DNA from: an uncultured Collinsella sp.
Lineage (GTDB): Bacteria; Actinomycetota; Coriobacteriia; Coriobacteriales; Coriobacteriaceae
DNA: 64,000 nt
Reading direction: 5' to 3'
Assembly: GCA_959602645.1 (NCBI GenBank)
Contig: CAUGTZ010000006.1
Span: 1 to 64,000 of the forward strand
Both the position numbers and the translations under genes were made by a program. Of this stretch, positions 43,407 to 52,840 are shown in pieces; position 1 is the stretch's first letter, and the number at the start of each line of letters is the position of its first letter. The notes below the pieces were generated by a model that was not told where the DNA came from, searched no databases, and saw only the letters and a list, made by a program, of their open reading frames with translations.

Positions 43407-44789
43407 TTACCTTACAAACTCTAAGTACTTTACGCTCTCGCCGCGTTCGAATGCGCCTATAACTTCACAGGTGGCTTTGGTGATATCGCGATCAATACCG
43501 CCTTCGCGGCGAAGTGCTTCTTTACCTGTGGTGCCCTTCTCGACATCAGCGATCATTCTTAGGAAAGAAACCCATTCAAAGCGAATACCTTCCCCGTCTA
43601 GTTGATAGAAATAACGCCTGTTATCGGCTGGGTCCTCGTAGCGGATTTCGAAATAATCAGTCTTCCACCAGGGCGCAGGAACATATATGTAGCCCTTTGT
43701 GCCGGATACAACTAGACTGCCCTCGGACTTAGCGCCTGAGCCAACCTTTGCTGTTGCCACGGCGTTTGGAAACTCAACGTCAAGCCTCGAGAACTCATCA
43801 AACGTCTTGTCGTTTTTCTCGCACAAGGACGAAATGCGTACCGAGTTAGGTTTAGTACCTAGTATCTGGAAGATTGGCAATAAGGCCGTAGGGCCCCATG
43901 CCGTCATGCTGCTCCAAGCAGTGTCGCGACGCGTATCAAAAGGGGCGCGATTGGTCTTAAGATTGGTTATAGTGGCATCGACTGAAACTACCTCGCCAAT
44001 ACGTCCACCGGTAACCAACAACAGCATGCGTGCGTAGGCGGTTGAATATGCCGTGCGCAGCGAGTCCATCAGTACAAGGCCTCGCTCGTCGGCTAATGCG
44101 AAAAGCTCGCTGCATTCCTTAGCGCTCTTTGCGATAGGCGCTTCGCACATCACATGCTTGCCGGCATTTAAGGCTCGTTTCACTTGTGCATAATGCCGAT
44201 CAGGATGCGAGTGAATATACACAATGTCGACCGCATTCAGTAACTTACCGTAATCATCCGTTACAAGCTTGGCTCCGAGTGGGCCCTCATCTAGCAAACT
44301 GCGATCTTCAACACAAATGCCGGCAACCTCGAGACCATTTACCAAACCGCACTCAGCATAAACGCGATTCATATAGTCGGTATATCCAACTAAACCGCAG
44401 CGAAGTTTAACCGAACTTCGGATTTCCGTAGAAGAGACACCACTGGTGCGCTCGAGGTACACAACCTTGCAGTACTCATTTAGATAGTCGAATTGGCCCT
44501 CCCAATCCGAACCAACAGTAAAAATATCGACTCCATAGCGCTTGATGTCGTCGATTTTCTGGCCTTCGTACTCTTCGACGACGATCTTGTCTGCAAGTCC
44601 GGTTGAACGCACTGCTGCAATGCGCTCTTCAAGTGGCTGTTGAACGTTAATTTTGCCGCGTTGCTTGTCAAAGTCATCCGACGTAACGCCAACAATTAGA
44701 TAGTCGCCCATGGCCTTGGCGCGCTCCAACAGGCGGACATGCCCGCGATGAAGATGGTCGTAGGTGCCGTAGGTTATGACCTTAGTCAT
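43407..44789 (-). CDS. Fusion: TagD-like cytidylyltransferase and Gfo/Idh/MocA oxidoreductase
   Basis: A 460-residue bifunctional protein. Residues 1-128 are a glycerol-3-phosphate cytidylyltransferase-type domain with ITYGTYDHLHRGHVRLLERA (HxGH motif), VGSDWEGQFDYL and SSTEIRSS. Residues 130-460 resemble a Gfo/Idh/MocA NAD-dependent oxidoreductase: DIVYIHSHPDRHYAQVKRAL and GKHVMCEAPIAKSAKEC. The canonical EKP of that family is EAP here, replacing the catalytic lysine, so the second domain may be altered in function or inactive. Together they could make a CDP-activated polyol or amino-polyol. It is followed in the operon by an aminotransferase; the start lies 2 bp from that gene's end. Confidence 0.8.
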   Translation of the reverse strand: MTKVITYGTYDHLHRGHVRLLERAKAMGDYLIVGVTSDDFDKQRGKINVQQPLEERIAAVRSTGLADKIVVEEYEGQKIDDIKRYGVDIFTVGSDWEGQFDYLNEYCKVVYLERTSGVSSTEIRSSVKLRCGLVGYTDYMNRVYAECGLVNGLEVAGICVEDRSLLDEGPLGAKLVTDDYGKLLNAVDIVYIHSHPDRHYAQVKRALNAGKHVMCEAPIAKSAKECSELFALADERGLVLMDSLRTAYSTAYARMLLLVTGGRIGEVVSVDATITNLKTNRAPFDTRRDTAWSSMTAWGPTALLPIFQILGTKPNSVRISSLCEKNDKTFDEFSRLDVEFPNAVATAKVGSGAKSEGSLVVSGTKGYIYVPAPWWKTDYFEIRYEDPADNRRYFYQLDGEGIRFEWVSFLRMIADVEKGTTGKEALRREGGIDRDITKATCEVIGAFERGESVKYLEFVR

Positions 44790-44791
44790 GT

Positions 44792-45853
44792 TTAGGCCTT
44801 ATCCAGCTCAATCAGCGCTTCCATAAATCGCTCCATCGAAAGCTTAGGACCAGTGGTAACCCTCAGGCAGCTGCCGAAAGCGCCAATACCGTCATACTCT
44901 TTAATGAGGATGCCCTTCTCGGCCTTCATGCGGCGAACGATTTCAGAAGCATCGCCAAACGGCTTAATGAACATAAAATTGCCTTCGCTGCTTCGATATT
45001 CATAGCCATTACTGTCAAGTTGCTCAACGAGCCACCGTTTGCCAGCAAGCTGATTCTCGATCATGGAATCGAGCAAGCCTTCGGTTTCCATGATTTTCTT
45101 TGCAAAGAGCATGGCAAACATATTTACATTGTGGGGAGTATTCAGCTTCTGTACGAGGGCAACTCCCTCAGGCCATCCTGCTACATAGCCTAAACGAGCT
45201 CCAGCAAGCGAGAATAGCTTCGAGAAAGTACGAGTTACAAATACATGTTCATGGGTAAGGGCGTAATTAATGGAAGTCTCGGGGCAGAAATAATGGTATG
45301 CCTCGTCAACGAGGACGGTAATCTGACGGAGTTCCGCTTCCTCGAAAAAGCGCGTCATCTCGGTCTCGCTCCAAGCATTGCCCATGGGGTTATTCGGATT
45401 AACAAGAATTAGCAGCTGCGTGTCATCGCTGATTTTGGAAATCACATCATCAACCGTGATGGTTAGGTCATCCCTGTAAGGAACCGGCACAAAATTGCGC
45501 CCATACATCTTCGAGTACACTTCGAACATCGCATAAGAGGGCGATACACAAACGATCTCACCGCTAGGTGCAGTGAAGGCCTCAATGATGTTGCGAATAC
45601 CCTCGGAAGACCCGTTAACAAGCGACAGATGCTCGATGTCCGTACCAAGTCTTCCAGCAAGGAATTCAGTAAACTCAAGTGTCTCCGGGTACTGGGCTAC
45701 CATTTCAGGCGTCACCCCCGAAAGAACCCCGTCGATGAACTCTTGAGATAGTCCCTCGGGGTTCTCGTTCAGATCAAGTCTGAGGTAACCCTCGCGCTTG
45801 TTCTGGTCAAAGATGCGATGAAGGTTCACGAGCCTCTCGTTAACGTAGTACAC
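44792..45853 (-). CDS. HisC-like class I/II aminotransferase
   Basis: A 353-residue PLP enzyme. Visible: LDLNENPEGLS at the N-terminus, LVNGSSEGIRNII, VNPNNPMGN (Asn156 region), LVDEAYHYF, the Schiff-base Lys212 in TRTFSKLFSLAGARLGY and the Arg near the C-terminus in CLRVTTGP. It resembles histidinol-phosphate aminotransferases, but no his genes are near, and its operon position suggests it aminates a phosphorylated polyol or keto intermediate used in the surface polymer. Substrate not known. Confidence 0.85.
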   Translation of the reverse strand: MYYVNERLVNLHRIFDQNKREGYLRLDLNENPEGLSQEFIDGVLSGVTPEMVAQYPETLEFTEFLAGRLGTDIEHLSLVNGSSEGIRNIIEAFTAPSGEIVCVSPSYAMFEVYSKMYGRNFVPVPYRDDLTITVDDVISKISDDTQLLILVNPNNPMGNAWSETEMTRFFEEAELRQITVLVDEAYHYFCPETSINYALTHEHVFVTRTFSKLFSLAGARLGYVAGWPEGVALVQKLNTPHNVNMFAMLFAKKIMETEGLLDSMIENQLAGKRWLVEQLDSNGYEYRSSEGNFMFIKPFGDASEIVRRMKAEKGILIKEYDGIGAFGSCLRVTTGPKLSMERFMEALIELDKA

Positions 45854-45963
45854 ACTTACTCCTTTGTTTTAAGGTCATGAATTTTAAAGCTTCAAGAAAA
45901 CCCATTGAAATCGTACGCTCAATAAAATCTGCACATACTGGCCAAGACGGGCAAGGAAGGGAA

Positions 45964-46674
45964 TCACTCCAGATCATCCGCAGCCAGAATCCATCCTTTG
46001 AACAGCCTCAGATCCTCGGCCGTCGTGATCTTGATGTTCGCGGTCGAGCCCTTGGAGAACCATACGCGCTCCCCCATCGCGAACATCAGGCTCGTGGTGT
46101 GCGGTTCCACCTTCTCCAGAAGCCCGCGGCGGGCGCCCTCCTCGTAGACCCACTTGGCGTATCCGTAGCGCAGCGCCTGCGGGGAGTTCAGGCACATAAC
46201 CTCGTCGCGGTCCACGAACCCGCTCGTTCCCTCGCCGTCGCCCGGGGTCGCGGTCAGGTACACCTGGCTGTGCGCGGGGCTGGCGTTGCCGTGCAGCCCG
46301 CAGACGCGTATCGCGTCGGAGATGACCTCGTCGGAGACGAACGGGCTGGCGCCGTAGTGGACGAGCACCTGGTCGTCGTCGGAGATCTCGCCCTCGAGGT
46401 TCCTGAGGCCGCTGATGACGGAGTCCTGGAACTCCCTGCCGCCCTCGGCCACCCAACGGACCTTGTCGAAGCCGTCGGCGTCGCAGATGGCGCGCAGCTC
46501 GTCCTCGTAGCCCTTGCGGCAGACCACCTCTATCGCGTCGACCTCGGGGTGGTTCTGGAACCTCTCGATGGTGTAGGACAGCACGGGGCGCCCCAGGACC
46601 TCTATGAACTGCTTGGGCACGTCGGCGCCCACCCGGGTGCCGCGGCCGCCTGCTAGTATTATCGCTACGTTCAT
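45964..46674 (-). CDS. IspD/TarI-like cytidylyltransferase
   Basis: A 236-residue enzyme of the IspD/TarI family, which activates MEP or ribitol 5-phosphate with CTP. Motifs: NVAIILAGGRGTRVGADVPK, VLVHYGASPFVSDEV and the C-terminal NIKITTAEDLRLF. In IspD the stretch after VLVH reads DAARP; here it is YGASPF, which fits the TarI/ribitol group better. With ispH elsewhere in the window, an additional IspD role cannot be excluded. GC is much higher than the two genes downstream. TarI-type CDP-ribitol normally feeds a wall polymer. Confidence 0.8.
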   Translation of the reverse strand: MNVAIILAGGRGTRVGADVPKQFIEVLGRPVLSYTIERFQNHPEVDAIEVVCRKGYEDELRAICDADGFDKVRWVAEGGREFQDSVISGLRNLEGEISDDDQVLVHYGASPFVSDEVISDAIRVCGLHGNASPAHSQVYLTATPGDGEGTSGFVDRDEVMCLNSPQALRYGYAKWVYEEGARRGLLEKVEPHTTSLMFAMGERVWFSKGSTANIKITTAEDLRLFKGWILAADDLE

Positions 46675-46676
46675 CT

Positions 46677-48245
46677 CTAATTATCTCCATACATCTCGAG
46701 TGCAAGCGGGAGGTAGAGGTTGAGGGCGCGCCAGCTCCGCAGCATGAAGAAGCCGTCCTCGCCCAGCGTGTCCTTGAACAGGCACCAGCACACCCAGTAC
46801 CAGGAGCACAGCGCGAACACGCCGTAGGCGTGGCGCCTCTCCCCGGGGCTCGGCTCGCGACCGAAGTACAGCGCCAGGATCTCGTCGCCCTTCTCGCGCG
46901 AGAGCCCGTCGCGCACCACCATGGTCGCCAGGTCGTTCATCGGGTCGTTCATGCCAGCGTACTCCCAGTCGATCATGCACAGGCCCCCGTCGCCGACGAT
47001 CCAGTTGACCGCGTACGTGTCGTTGTGGCAGAGCACCTTCGGCCACTCGTCGAGCTCCACGTGGTGCCAAACCCGGCCCAGGCGGCGCCTCAGGCCGGCG
47101 AGGCGCCCCACGGCCTCGCCCTTCCTCGGGGAGGCGAGCTCGAGCAGGCGGTCGCCCTCGGAGAGGAGGTCGACCGCGAGCGCGCAGGAGGCGCCGCTCT
47201 CGTGGAACGCGCGGATTTGCCCCACGCCCGCCGCGAGGTCCGCGGGGTCCTCGTAGTCGAAGGACCGCGACGAGGGCACGAAGCGCGAGAGCTTCCAGCC
47301 CTCGGGGCTGATGTCGATGACGGAGGGGTCGATGCCCAGCTCCATAGCCGTGCGCTCGGCCACCACCTCGGCGTCGCGGTCGACCAGGGCGGAAGAGCTC
47401 ACGCCCGGGTGCCTGTAGACGTACTTCTGGTGCCTGAGGTGGAACGAGAACGAGACGTTCGTCAGGCCCGCGTTCAGCGGCTTGATGTGGGTTATTTCCT
47501 CGGGCGCGCACGAGAGCAGGCGGCAGATGTTGGCGATTGCGGCGGGGCTCACGTTCGCGAGCACGCCGTCCTCGCCGAGCTCCTCCATGCTGTCGAACTC
47601 GAGCATGCCCTCGGGGGCGTCGACGGCGAAGAGCGGCAGCTCGTCGGCATGCCGGCCCCAGAACTGCTCCCACAGGAGGCCCTTGACGCCGATGTACCCG
47701 CGCTCGCGGTCGTAGAGCCCGAAGAACCGCTCCGCCCACTCGGGCGCGATATATGCCGCGCCCACCATGCAAGTGCCCGAGGGGGCTCCGCAGCGGAGGT
47801 TCGCCAGCCGCCCGTCGTCGCAGACGTCCGCGACGAGCTCGCGCGTGGCGTCTTCCTGCTCGCGCGCCATGCGCACGGAGCGGTCCCCGCCGCCGAAGCC
47901 GACGAACGGGTTCTCAGCGTACCAGTGGTCGGCGCAGCACAGGAAGGAGCCGCCCAGGCGGTCGCGAACGATGTCCAGGCTCGAGAGGTTCGACTCGTCT
48001 GCCCAGCGGGTGCTCACCACCAGGTCGACGCCGAACCTGTCCTCGAGATAGAAGAATTGCTCCTTCTCGTAGCCCACAACCACTGTGATGTCCTCGACGC
48101 CAGCTTCACGAAGCTGGCGGATTTGCCGCTCGATGAGTACCTCGCCCTTATATTCGAAAAGCCCCTTGGGCTTGTCGTACAGCGGCGGGAAAAACTGGGA
48201 CGACTTGCCGGCAGCAAGGATAATGGACTTGTTGATCTTAACCAC
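46677..48245 (-). CDS. LicC-LicA fusion: nucleotidyltransferase and choline-kinase-like domains
   Basis: About 522 residues. N-terminal half: a LicC-type sugar/choline-phosphate nucleotidyltransferase with IILAAGKSSQFFPPLYDKPK and LIERQIRQLREAGVEDI. C-terminal half (about 250-522): a choline/ethanolamine-kinase fold with GLTNVSFSFHL, the catalytic LCHNDTYAVNWI and the metal-binding MIDWEYAGMNDPMNDLA. The pair phosphorylates and CDP-activates choline or a similar amino alcohol; fused LicCA proteins are known in Treponema. A LicD gene downstream in the order (54.4 kb) is the expected acceptor transferase. The first candidate start is TTG 48251; GTG 48245 has better spacing from AGAGGTG. GC is very high (near 70 percent by eye). 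Confidence 0.85.
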   Translation of the reverse strand: MVKINKSIILAAGKSSQFFPPLYDKPKGLFEYKGEVLIERQIRQLREAGVEDITVVVGYEKEQFFYLEDRFGVDLVVSTRWADESNLSSLDIVRDRLGGSFLCCADHWYAENPFVGFGGGDRSVRMAREQEDATRELVADVCDDGRLANLRCGAPSGTCMVGAAYIAPEWAERFFGLYDRERGYIGVKGLLWEQFWGRHADELPLFAVDAPEGMLEFDSMEELGEDGVLANVSPAAIANICRLLSCAPEEITHIKPLNAGLTNVSFSFHLRHQKYVYRHPGVSSSALVDRDAEVVAERTAMELGIDPSVIDISPEGWKLSRFVPSSRSFDYEDPADLAAGVGQIRAFHESGASCALAVDLLSEGDRLLELASPRKGEAVGRLAGLRRRLGRVWHHVELDEWPKVLCHNDTYAVNWIVGDGGLCMIDWEYAGMNDPMNDLATMVVRDGLSREKGDEILALYFGREPSPGERRHAYGVFALCSWYWVCWCLFKDTLGEDGFFMLRSWRALNLYLPLALEMYGDN

Positions 48246-49464
48246 GACCAATCACCTCTTCAACGGTCACACCCGGGATAGCCAAGGAATTGATGATTTT
48301 GGCAATCGCCTCGTCGCCGCGCCCGTCGTCCTCTAGACCGATCATCTTTGAAAATCGCTCAACATCACGCTTGTGCTCGTCTTCGCTATATCTCAGGATT
48401 TCCGAAAGCAGCTCCTCCTCATTTTGAGCAACGGGGAAAGGGCGATCCTGCAGGGAGTAATAGAAGCCTCTGTCATTGCTATAAGAAGCAACATCAGGGG
48501 CATAAATGAATCCAGGCCTGCCCGTAAGCATAAAATCCTCCATGATAGATGAGTAATCGGTCAGAAGCACATCCGTAGCTGAAAGAAGCTCCTGGGCGTC
48601 TTTGTAGAAGCTGGCATCTGTATACTTTTGCAAGAAATCGGGCCTGTGCAATTTTGCAATATTCGGATGCAAGCGATAAGCAAATGTAAACTTACGTCCG
48701 AACCTTTCGCTTAGCGCATGAATTAAAGCATCATAGTTAAAGCGGTAGGCATCCATCTCTTCGTTACGCCTGAAAGTGGGAGCATAGACGCAAAGTAATT
48801 CATCCTCAGGAATTCCCAGAATATTACGGACTTTTCTTCGAGCTATGTCATCACCTAGAACCAAAGGCCTGTTCCTGGGATTACCGCACCTAACAATAGG
48901 CCCGCTGTACCAAAACGCCCTCCGATAGACATCCTCATAGAGGCGATTGTCTGCGAACATCAGGTCCGTATCATTTCCATCTCGCTTGGCATCGCGAACA
49001 TATTCATAGGGAAGGTGCTCGGCAACGTCCCCCTCAACGCGTTTAGGCGAAAGATAAGCATGCCAGGTCTGAATGTAGATTTGATCTTTCCTTTTTGGAA
49101 CGTACTTCGATCGACGGCAATTGTCTATCCAGAATCTTGCAGTCGACAACTCGTAACGAGCTTGATGGCTCCCGTAGGCAACTTGGCGAACGTAAGAAGG
49201 AATATCGTCTTGAGGTTCGTTCAATAGAAGAACGAGGTCGAATTTACCAGGATAAAGTCTATTCAACGCCTCGGAAATATATTTCGGATTGCATAAGTAG
49301 CCACGGCCCATGTTGCATATAAGAACTACTTTTCGATAATCGATCTCAGCCTTGCGAGAAAGTCGAACTCCGTCGAGCCGTTTCGGTGCCTCGGGAATAT
49401 CTTTAATACTAAACCAAATTGGCTTAGCCGTATTTTTTATGACTTCAGTTAAAGGCATTACCAT
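48238..49464 (-). CDS. CDP-glycerol/CDP-polyol glycerophosphotransferase (TagF/TagB family)
   Basis: A 408-residue membrane-associated polymerase or primase of teichoic-acid type. Motifs typical of the family: KDQIYIQTWHAYLSPKRV, APTFRRNEEMDAY, YRLHPNIAKLH and LLTDYSSIMEDF, then GRPGFIYAPD. It transfers glycerol phosphate or ribitol phosphate from the CDP form made by the TagD- and TarI-like genes of this operon. ATG 49464 overlaps the flippase stop as ATGA and has an AAGGAG site. Low GC relative to the licCA gene, with which it also overlaps. Confidence 0.88.
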   Translation of the reverse strand: MVMPLTEVIKNTAKPIWFSIKDIPEAPKRLDGVRLSRKAEIDYRKVVLICNMGRGYLCNPKYISEALNRLYPGKFDLVLLLNEPQDDIPSYVRQVAYGSHQARYELSTARFWIDNCRRSKYVPKRKDQIYIQTWHAYLSPKRVEGDVAEHLPYEYVRDAKRDGNDTDLMFADNRLYEDVYRRAFWYSGPIVRCGNPRNRPLVLGDDIARRKVRNILGIPEDELLCVYAPTFRRNEEMDAYRFNYDALIHALSERFGRKFTFAYRLHPNIAKLHRPDFLQKYTDASFYKDAQELLSATDVLLTDYSSIMEDFMLTGRPGFIYAPDVASYSNDRGFYYSLQDRPFPVAQNEEELLSEILRYSEDEHKRDVERFSKMIGLEDDGRGDEAIAKIINSLAIPGVTVEEVIGRG

Positions 49465-50879
49465 CACCTAACTCCTTTTATCGAAAACAACTTCTTCATC
49501 ACATCGGCAAGGTCCTTCGCGTAGAGAACTAGGACGGCGATAAAAAGTGCGAACAAGAGCGCATACATACCTATCTCATCAGTAATTAAAAGAAGGGTGA
49601 GGGACTGAGCTATCAAAAGAGCGTAAGTAGCGACATCGCGCACGAGATTGATGCGGATCCTCACGTAGCACTTGGCACGAACGAGTCTGAGAATCCAAAC
49701 TTCCACATAGCAAATAGTTGTGGAAATAGCGGCTGCCATAGGACCAAAGAAAGGAACGAAAATGAGGTTCAGCACAAGATTGGTGATAGCTCCGGCAGCA
49801 GAAGATGTTGCAAAGCTCTTGGTGTCTTTCACAGCGGTGAAAAAACCGCCGAGATAGTTTGAAAGAGCGCCGAAGATAATCGCAATCGTCAGCCAGGGGA
49901 CGTACTGCCAAGCAACGAAAAAATCGTTCGCATAAAGAAAGCGGGCAAACACCTTATCTAAAACGATGATCGCAGAACAGACAATGGTGAGCATACAGTT
50001 GTATATTGAATACGTCTGGGCAAAGAACCCATTGCTGTCATCAGGGTCGTAGTCTTTTACGACCGAGAGGGTCCAGGCTTGACTGAAGATATTTTGTAAG
50101 ATGCTCAGAATCGAAGGAATCTTGGAGGCGACTGAGTAGATACCATTTGCCGCCAAGCCACAGAAGAATATGACAACGTAGCGGTCAGAGACACTTGTCA
50201 CCCACCAGGCAATGCTGTTGGCAGCAAGTGGGAGCGAATAGACAATAAGCTCTTTAGTCTCTACTTTATATGCAGAAAAGAGCCGTATATGTTTTAGGAT
50301 TCCCGTCTTGATAACAAGGAAAATAAATTGACTAAGTGGGCCAAGGATATTTGCAAGAAAATAGCCATCAAGCCCCATGTTAAGGGGAACGAGCAAGACG
50401 ACGTTAAGCAGAATCGTAATGAACGATCCGAGGACACCAGAGATGGATAAATCGGCAATTTTATCAACTCCACGCGCATAAAAGAGCAATAGTCCTGAAA
50501 AGGCCTGCGACGCGAACATCAATAGAAAGTAAAAAGAATACAAAGGAGTGAGCTCAAATAGGGCAGTCCGGTTAACGATTAACAGCCCCACCATTACGAG
50601 AGCGGTTCCTAAGAGGGTGCACCTGAATCCAACCGTCGCAACGCCATCTTTGTCATAGTCCCTATCCAAAGAGAATCTAAGCACGCCCTCTTGAATATTT
50701 AAAGTAACAATTGGCAGTAGAACCCCGACAGTTGTATAGAAGACGTCATAGGTCCCGTACTCTCCAGTCGTTAGGACGCTTGTATATAACGGAACCAGGA
50801 AAAAACTCAGCAATTTGGTAGCAAAATTACTGATTGTGAGAAGCCCAACGTTTTTTAACAGATATTTATACCGTCCCAT
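49464..50879 (-). CDS. Polysaccharide flippase (Wzx-like, MOP superfamily)
   Basis: A 471-residue protein with about 12-14 membrane spans. Starts LLKNVGLLTISNFATKLLSF, the usual Wzx N-terminus; the rest alternates hydrophobic spans and short charged loops. It moves undecaprenyl-linked repeat units across the membrane. Its start is within the end of the polymerase gene (14-bp overlap). Family placement by topology and N-terminus; sequence is otherwise divergent, as usual for Wzx. Confidence 0.88.
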   Translation of the reverse strand: MGRYKYLLKNVGLLTISNFATKLLSFFLVPLYTSVLTTGEYGTYDVFYTTVGVLLPIVTLNIQEGVLRFSLDRDYDKDGVATVGFRCTLLGTALVMVGLLIVNRTALFELTPLYSFYFLLMFASQAFSGLLLFYARGVDKIADLSISGVLGSFITILLNVVLLVPLNMGLDGYFLANILGPLSQFIFLVIKTGILKHIRLFSAYKVETKELIVYSLPLAANSIAWWVTSVSDRYVVIFFCGLAANGIYSVASKIPSILSILQNIFSQAWTLSVVKDYDPDDSNGFFAQTYSIYNCMLTIVCSAIIVLDKVFARFLYANDFFVAWQYVPWLTIAIIFGALSNYLGGFFTAVKDTKSFATSSAAGAITNLVLNLIFVPFFGPMAAAISTTICYVEVWILRLVRAKCYVRIRINLVRDVATYALLIAQSLTLLLITDEIGMYALLFALFIAVLVLYAKDLADVMKKLFSIKGVR

Positions 50880-52095
50880 TTTCGCCCCCCTCTTCTAAAG
50901 AGGAGCGTGATTTCAACCATACAACCATGGGGATTGCGGCGAACAAGAGCTGCGACCCGTAATAAATATCGACGTTGTCCGTAAAAAATAGGACGAACAT
51001 GAATAAGGTGATCAGAACATACGCGTTGAAGGTTTCCTCGCCGCACACCTTGTGAATCCAAGCCGGGAGATAGACAAGAAAATATCCGAGCCAGCAAAGA
51101 AATCCGAAAAAACCAATTTCATAGTAATACTTAAGGATGTCGCAATGGACTCCACCGACATGCAGGTAAGAATAAGTTGTCGTAAACAAATGCGTAAGCG
51201 AGTTGACACCCGCACCGATATAGAGAGGGCTAAACACACTATTGTCAACGGTGACCTGCCAATAGTAGTTTCTACCCATTACATTTAGAGAGTGACCCGA
51301 CATCCAGCTAGAGATGAAGCCGTTATACAACAGCACGACAAAGACGAAACAGCAGACTGCCAGCAAAAACAAACCAGCCGAGTAAATCTGCGCCCCGTCT
51401 TTCTTCCCTAAATGACTATGAATAACGTGGGCCACAACAACCACGACGATCGCAAGAAGGACAATTCGCTTAAAACCCATGAAGCACATTGTAAGAGACG
51501 CAATTGTTTTGATTCCCCTCCCCCGTTCGCAATCGATCAAGAGGTAATAAACCGACAAGAAGGCAGCAGTGAAGGTAAACTGATGCGTTTCGAATGGGTT
51601 GGACGCCAAAGAATTAAACATAGCTTCAATGGGTGCGACTAGACAACCAATACCCGCAATCATGCACGTATACGGAACAACAAAAAGAAACGAGACGAGG
51701 CATGAATAAAAGACAAGATCGATGGTCTTTTTGCCATAAAGATAAACAGACGCGATTGGGAGTGCAACAGCAATGAACTGATTGAAACCCCCTGGGTGCC
51801 CCGAGGATGATAGGCCCGTAACAAATAGAAAGTAGGAATACAGCAGAATCAGCATTTTTGGCAGTGCGAACCTTATTCCAAGTGGCTTAAGCCCTCGGTT
51901 GAGAGGGCCGCTAGTAGAAACGGTCCTTGATAAAGCAACGACGATCCAAAAAACGGATATCCCGTATACGACAACATTCGGGATGTCGTAACCCGCTACC
52001 TGAGTGTTAAGCGCGATGCCCATGCTGACGATGAATGCGAATTCATCGACGGTCAGACGGACACTCATTTTCCGCACCGATTTATCTATTGACAT
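50866..52095 (-). CDS. O-antigen polymerase/ligase-like protein (Wzy-like)
   Basis: A 409-residue polytopic protein with about 11 membrane spans and a large extracytoplasmic loop near residues 250-330 (SGHSLNVMGRNYYWQVTVDN). It has no strong conserved motif, as is normal for Wzy. Next to a Wzx flippase and acetyltransferases it is most simply the repeat-unit polymerase. Start at ATG 52095 (MSIDKSVRKMSV) with AAAGGA; an ATG 48 bp upstream is open but has no site. Confidence 0.8.
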   Translation of the reverse strand: MSIDKSVRKMSVRLTVDEFAFIVSMGIALNTQVAGYDIPNVVVYGISVFWIVVALSRTVSTSGPLNRGLKPLGIRFALPKMLILLYSYFLFVTGLSSSGHPGGFNQFIAVALPIASVYLYGKKTIDLVFYSCLVSFLFVVPYTCMIAGIGCLVAPIEAMFNSLASNPFETHQFTFTAAFLSVYYLLIDCERGRGIKTIASLTMCFMGFKRIVLLAIVVVVVAHVIHSHLGKKDGAQIYSAGLFLLAVCCFVFVVLLYNGFISSWMSGHSLNVMGRNYYWQVTVDNSVFSPLYIGAGVNSLTHLFTTTYSYLHVGGVHCDILKYYYEIGFFGFLCWLGYFLVYLPAWIHKVCGEETFNAYVLITLFMFVLFFTDNVDIYYGSQLLFAAIPMVVWLKSRSSLEEGGENGTV

Positions 52096-52129
52096 TTCAT
52101 CCTTTCTGAAAGCGCGGGATGATCGTGCT

Positions 52130-52825
52130 TTATTTACAGTCATCGATGAAGTCGTTGTAATCCTTGTATTGTTTAGCGCTCTTCATCCACTTTAGGCTCT
52201 CATCCCACGTCCCCATCAAGCTCGCCTGCGACTCATGCACACCGCAGAGATGCTCGGGGTCTGCGAATAGCGGGAAGTACTCACGAATCTCCTCGGGCTT
52301 GGGATTGCGGCCCCACCTTGAACGGAATCTCCGCACGTATTCCTTGGCTTCCTCGACCTGCGCTGCGGCTCTCTTCTCCCGATAGTGTTCCAATGAGCAG
52401 ATTCGCCGAGCGGGCACCCCCCCCCAAACAGAATTGCCCTCGACATGACCGCTCACCACAGCATGGGCGCCGATAATCACGTTGTCCTCGATAGTCGTGC
52501 CGCAAAGGATGGTGGCGCCCCACCCGACGAAGACGTTGTTGCCGATGGTGACCGGTTTCTCGTTGCCCAGAATTTCGCCCGTCTTGCCCTTGACTACTGA
52601 CCAGCCGTAGTCATGGGTAAGGATAGTAATGGGCCCCGTGAGGTTAACGTGGTCGCCGATTGTCAGAAGATGCGGGTCGGTGATGTCGACGCGCGTGTCG
52701 CCGGGGCAATGGAACGTGACGTCCTCACCAATAGTGACGCCGCATGAACGTAGGTACTTCAAATACCCCTCGTTATTCACGAGGAGCTTGTTGTAAACCT
52801 TCCTCACCACGTCTCTCAAAGCCAT
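52130..52825 (-). CDS. Left-handed beta-helix acyltransferase, maltose-O-acetyltransferase type
   Basis: A 231-residue hexapeptide-repeat acetyltransferase. Repeats are visible at TIGEDVTFHCPGDTRVDI, LTIGDHVNLTGPI and VTIGNNVFVGWGATILCG, followed by TIEDNVIIGAHAVVSG with the catalytic-type His and the NSVWGGVPARRI motif. The C-terminus (about 155-231) is helical. It probably O-acetylates a sugar of the polymer. A 9-G tract lies inside the GGVPARR codons (52417-52425), so a one-base slip would remove the last 85 or so residues. Confidence 0.88.
   Translation of the reverse strand: MALRDVVRKVYNKLLVNNEGYLKYLRSCGVTIGEDVTFHCPGDTRVDITDPHLLTIGDHVNLTGPITILTHDYGWSVVKGKTGEILGNEKPVTIGNNVFVGWGATILCGTTIEDNVIIGAHAVVSGHVEGNSVWGGVPARRICSLEHYREKRAAAQVEEAKEYVRRFRSRWGRNPKPEEIREYFPLFADPEHLCGVHESQASLMGTWDESLKWMKSAKQYKDYNDFIDDCK
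52417..52425 (-). repeat. 9-G homopolymer in the acetyltransferase gene
   Basis: Nine consecutive G bases on the coding (minus) strand, encoding the Gly-Gly of the VWGGVPA motif. Candidate slippage site for switching O-acetylation. Confidence 0.7.
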
Positions 52826-52840
52826 GTTTGCGTCTCCAAT

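Noticed and set aside
46830..48281. A 483-codon plus-strand open frame opposite licCA, and a 363-codon Arg-rich one on the same strand in another frame
   Set aside because: Both are by-products of the very high GC of this gene; composition is not protein-like.
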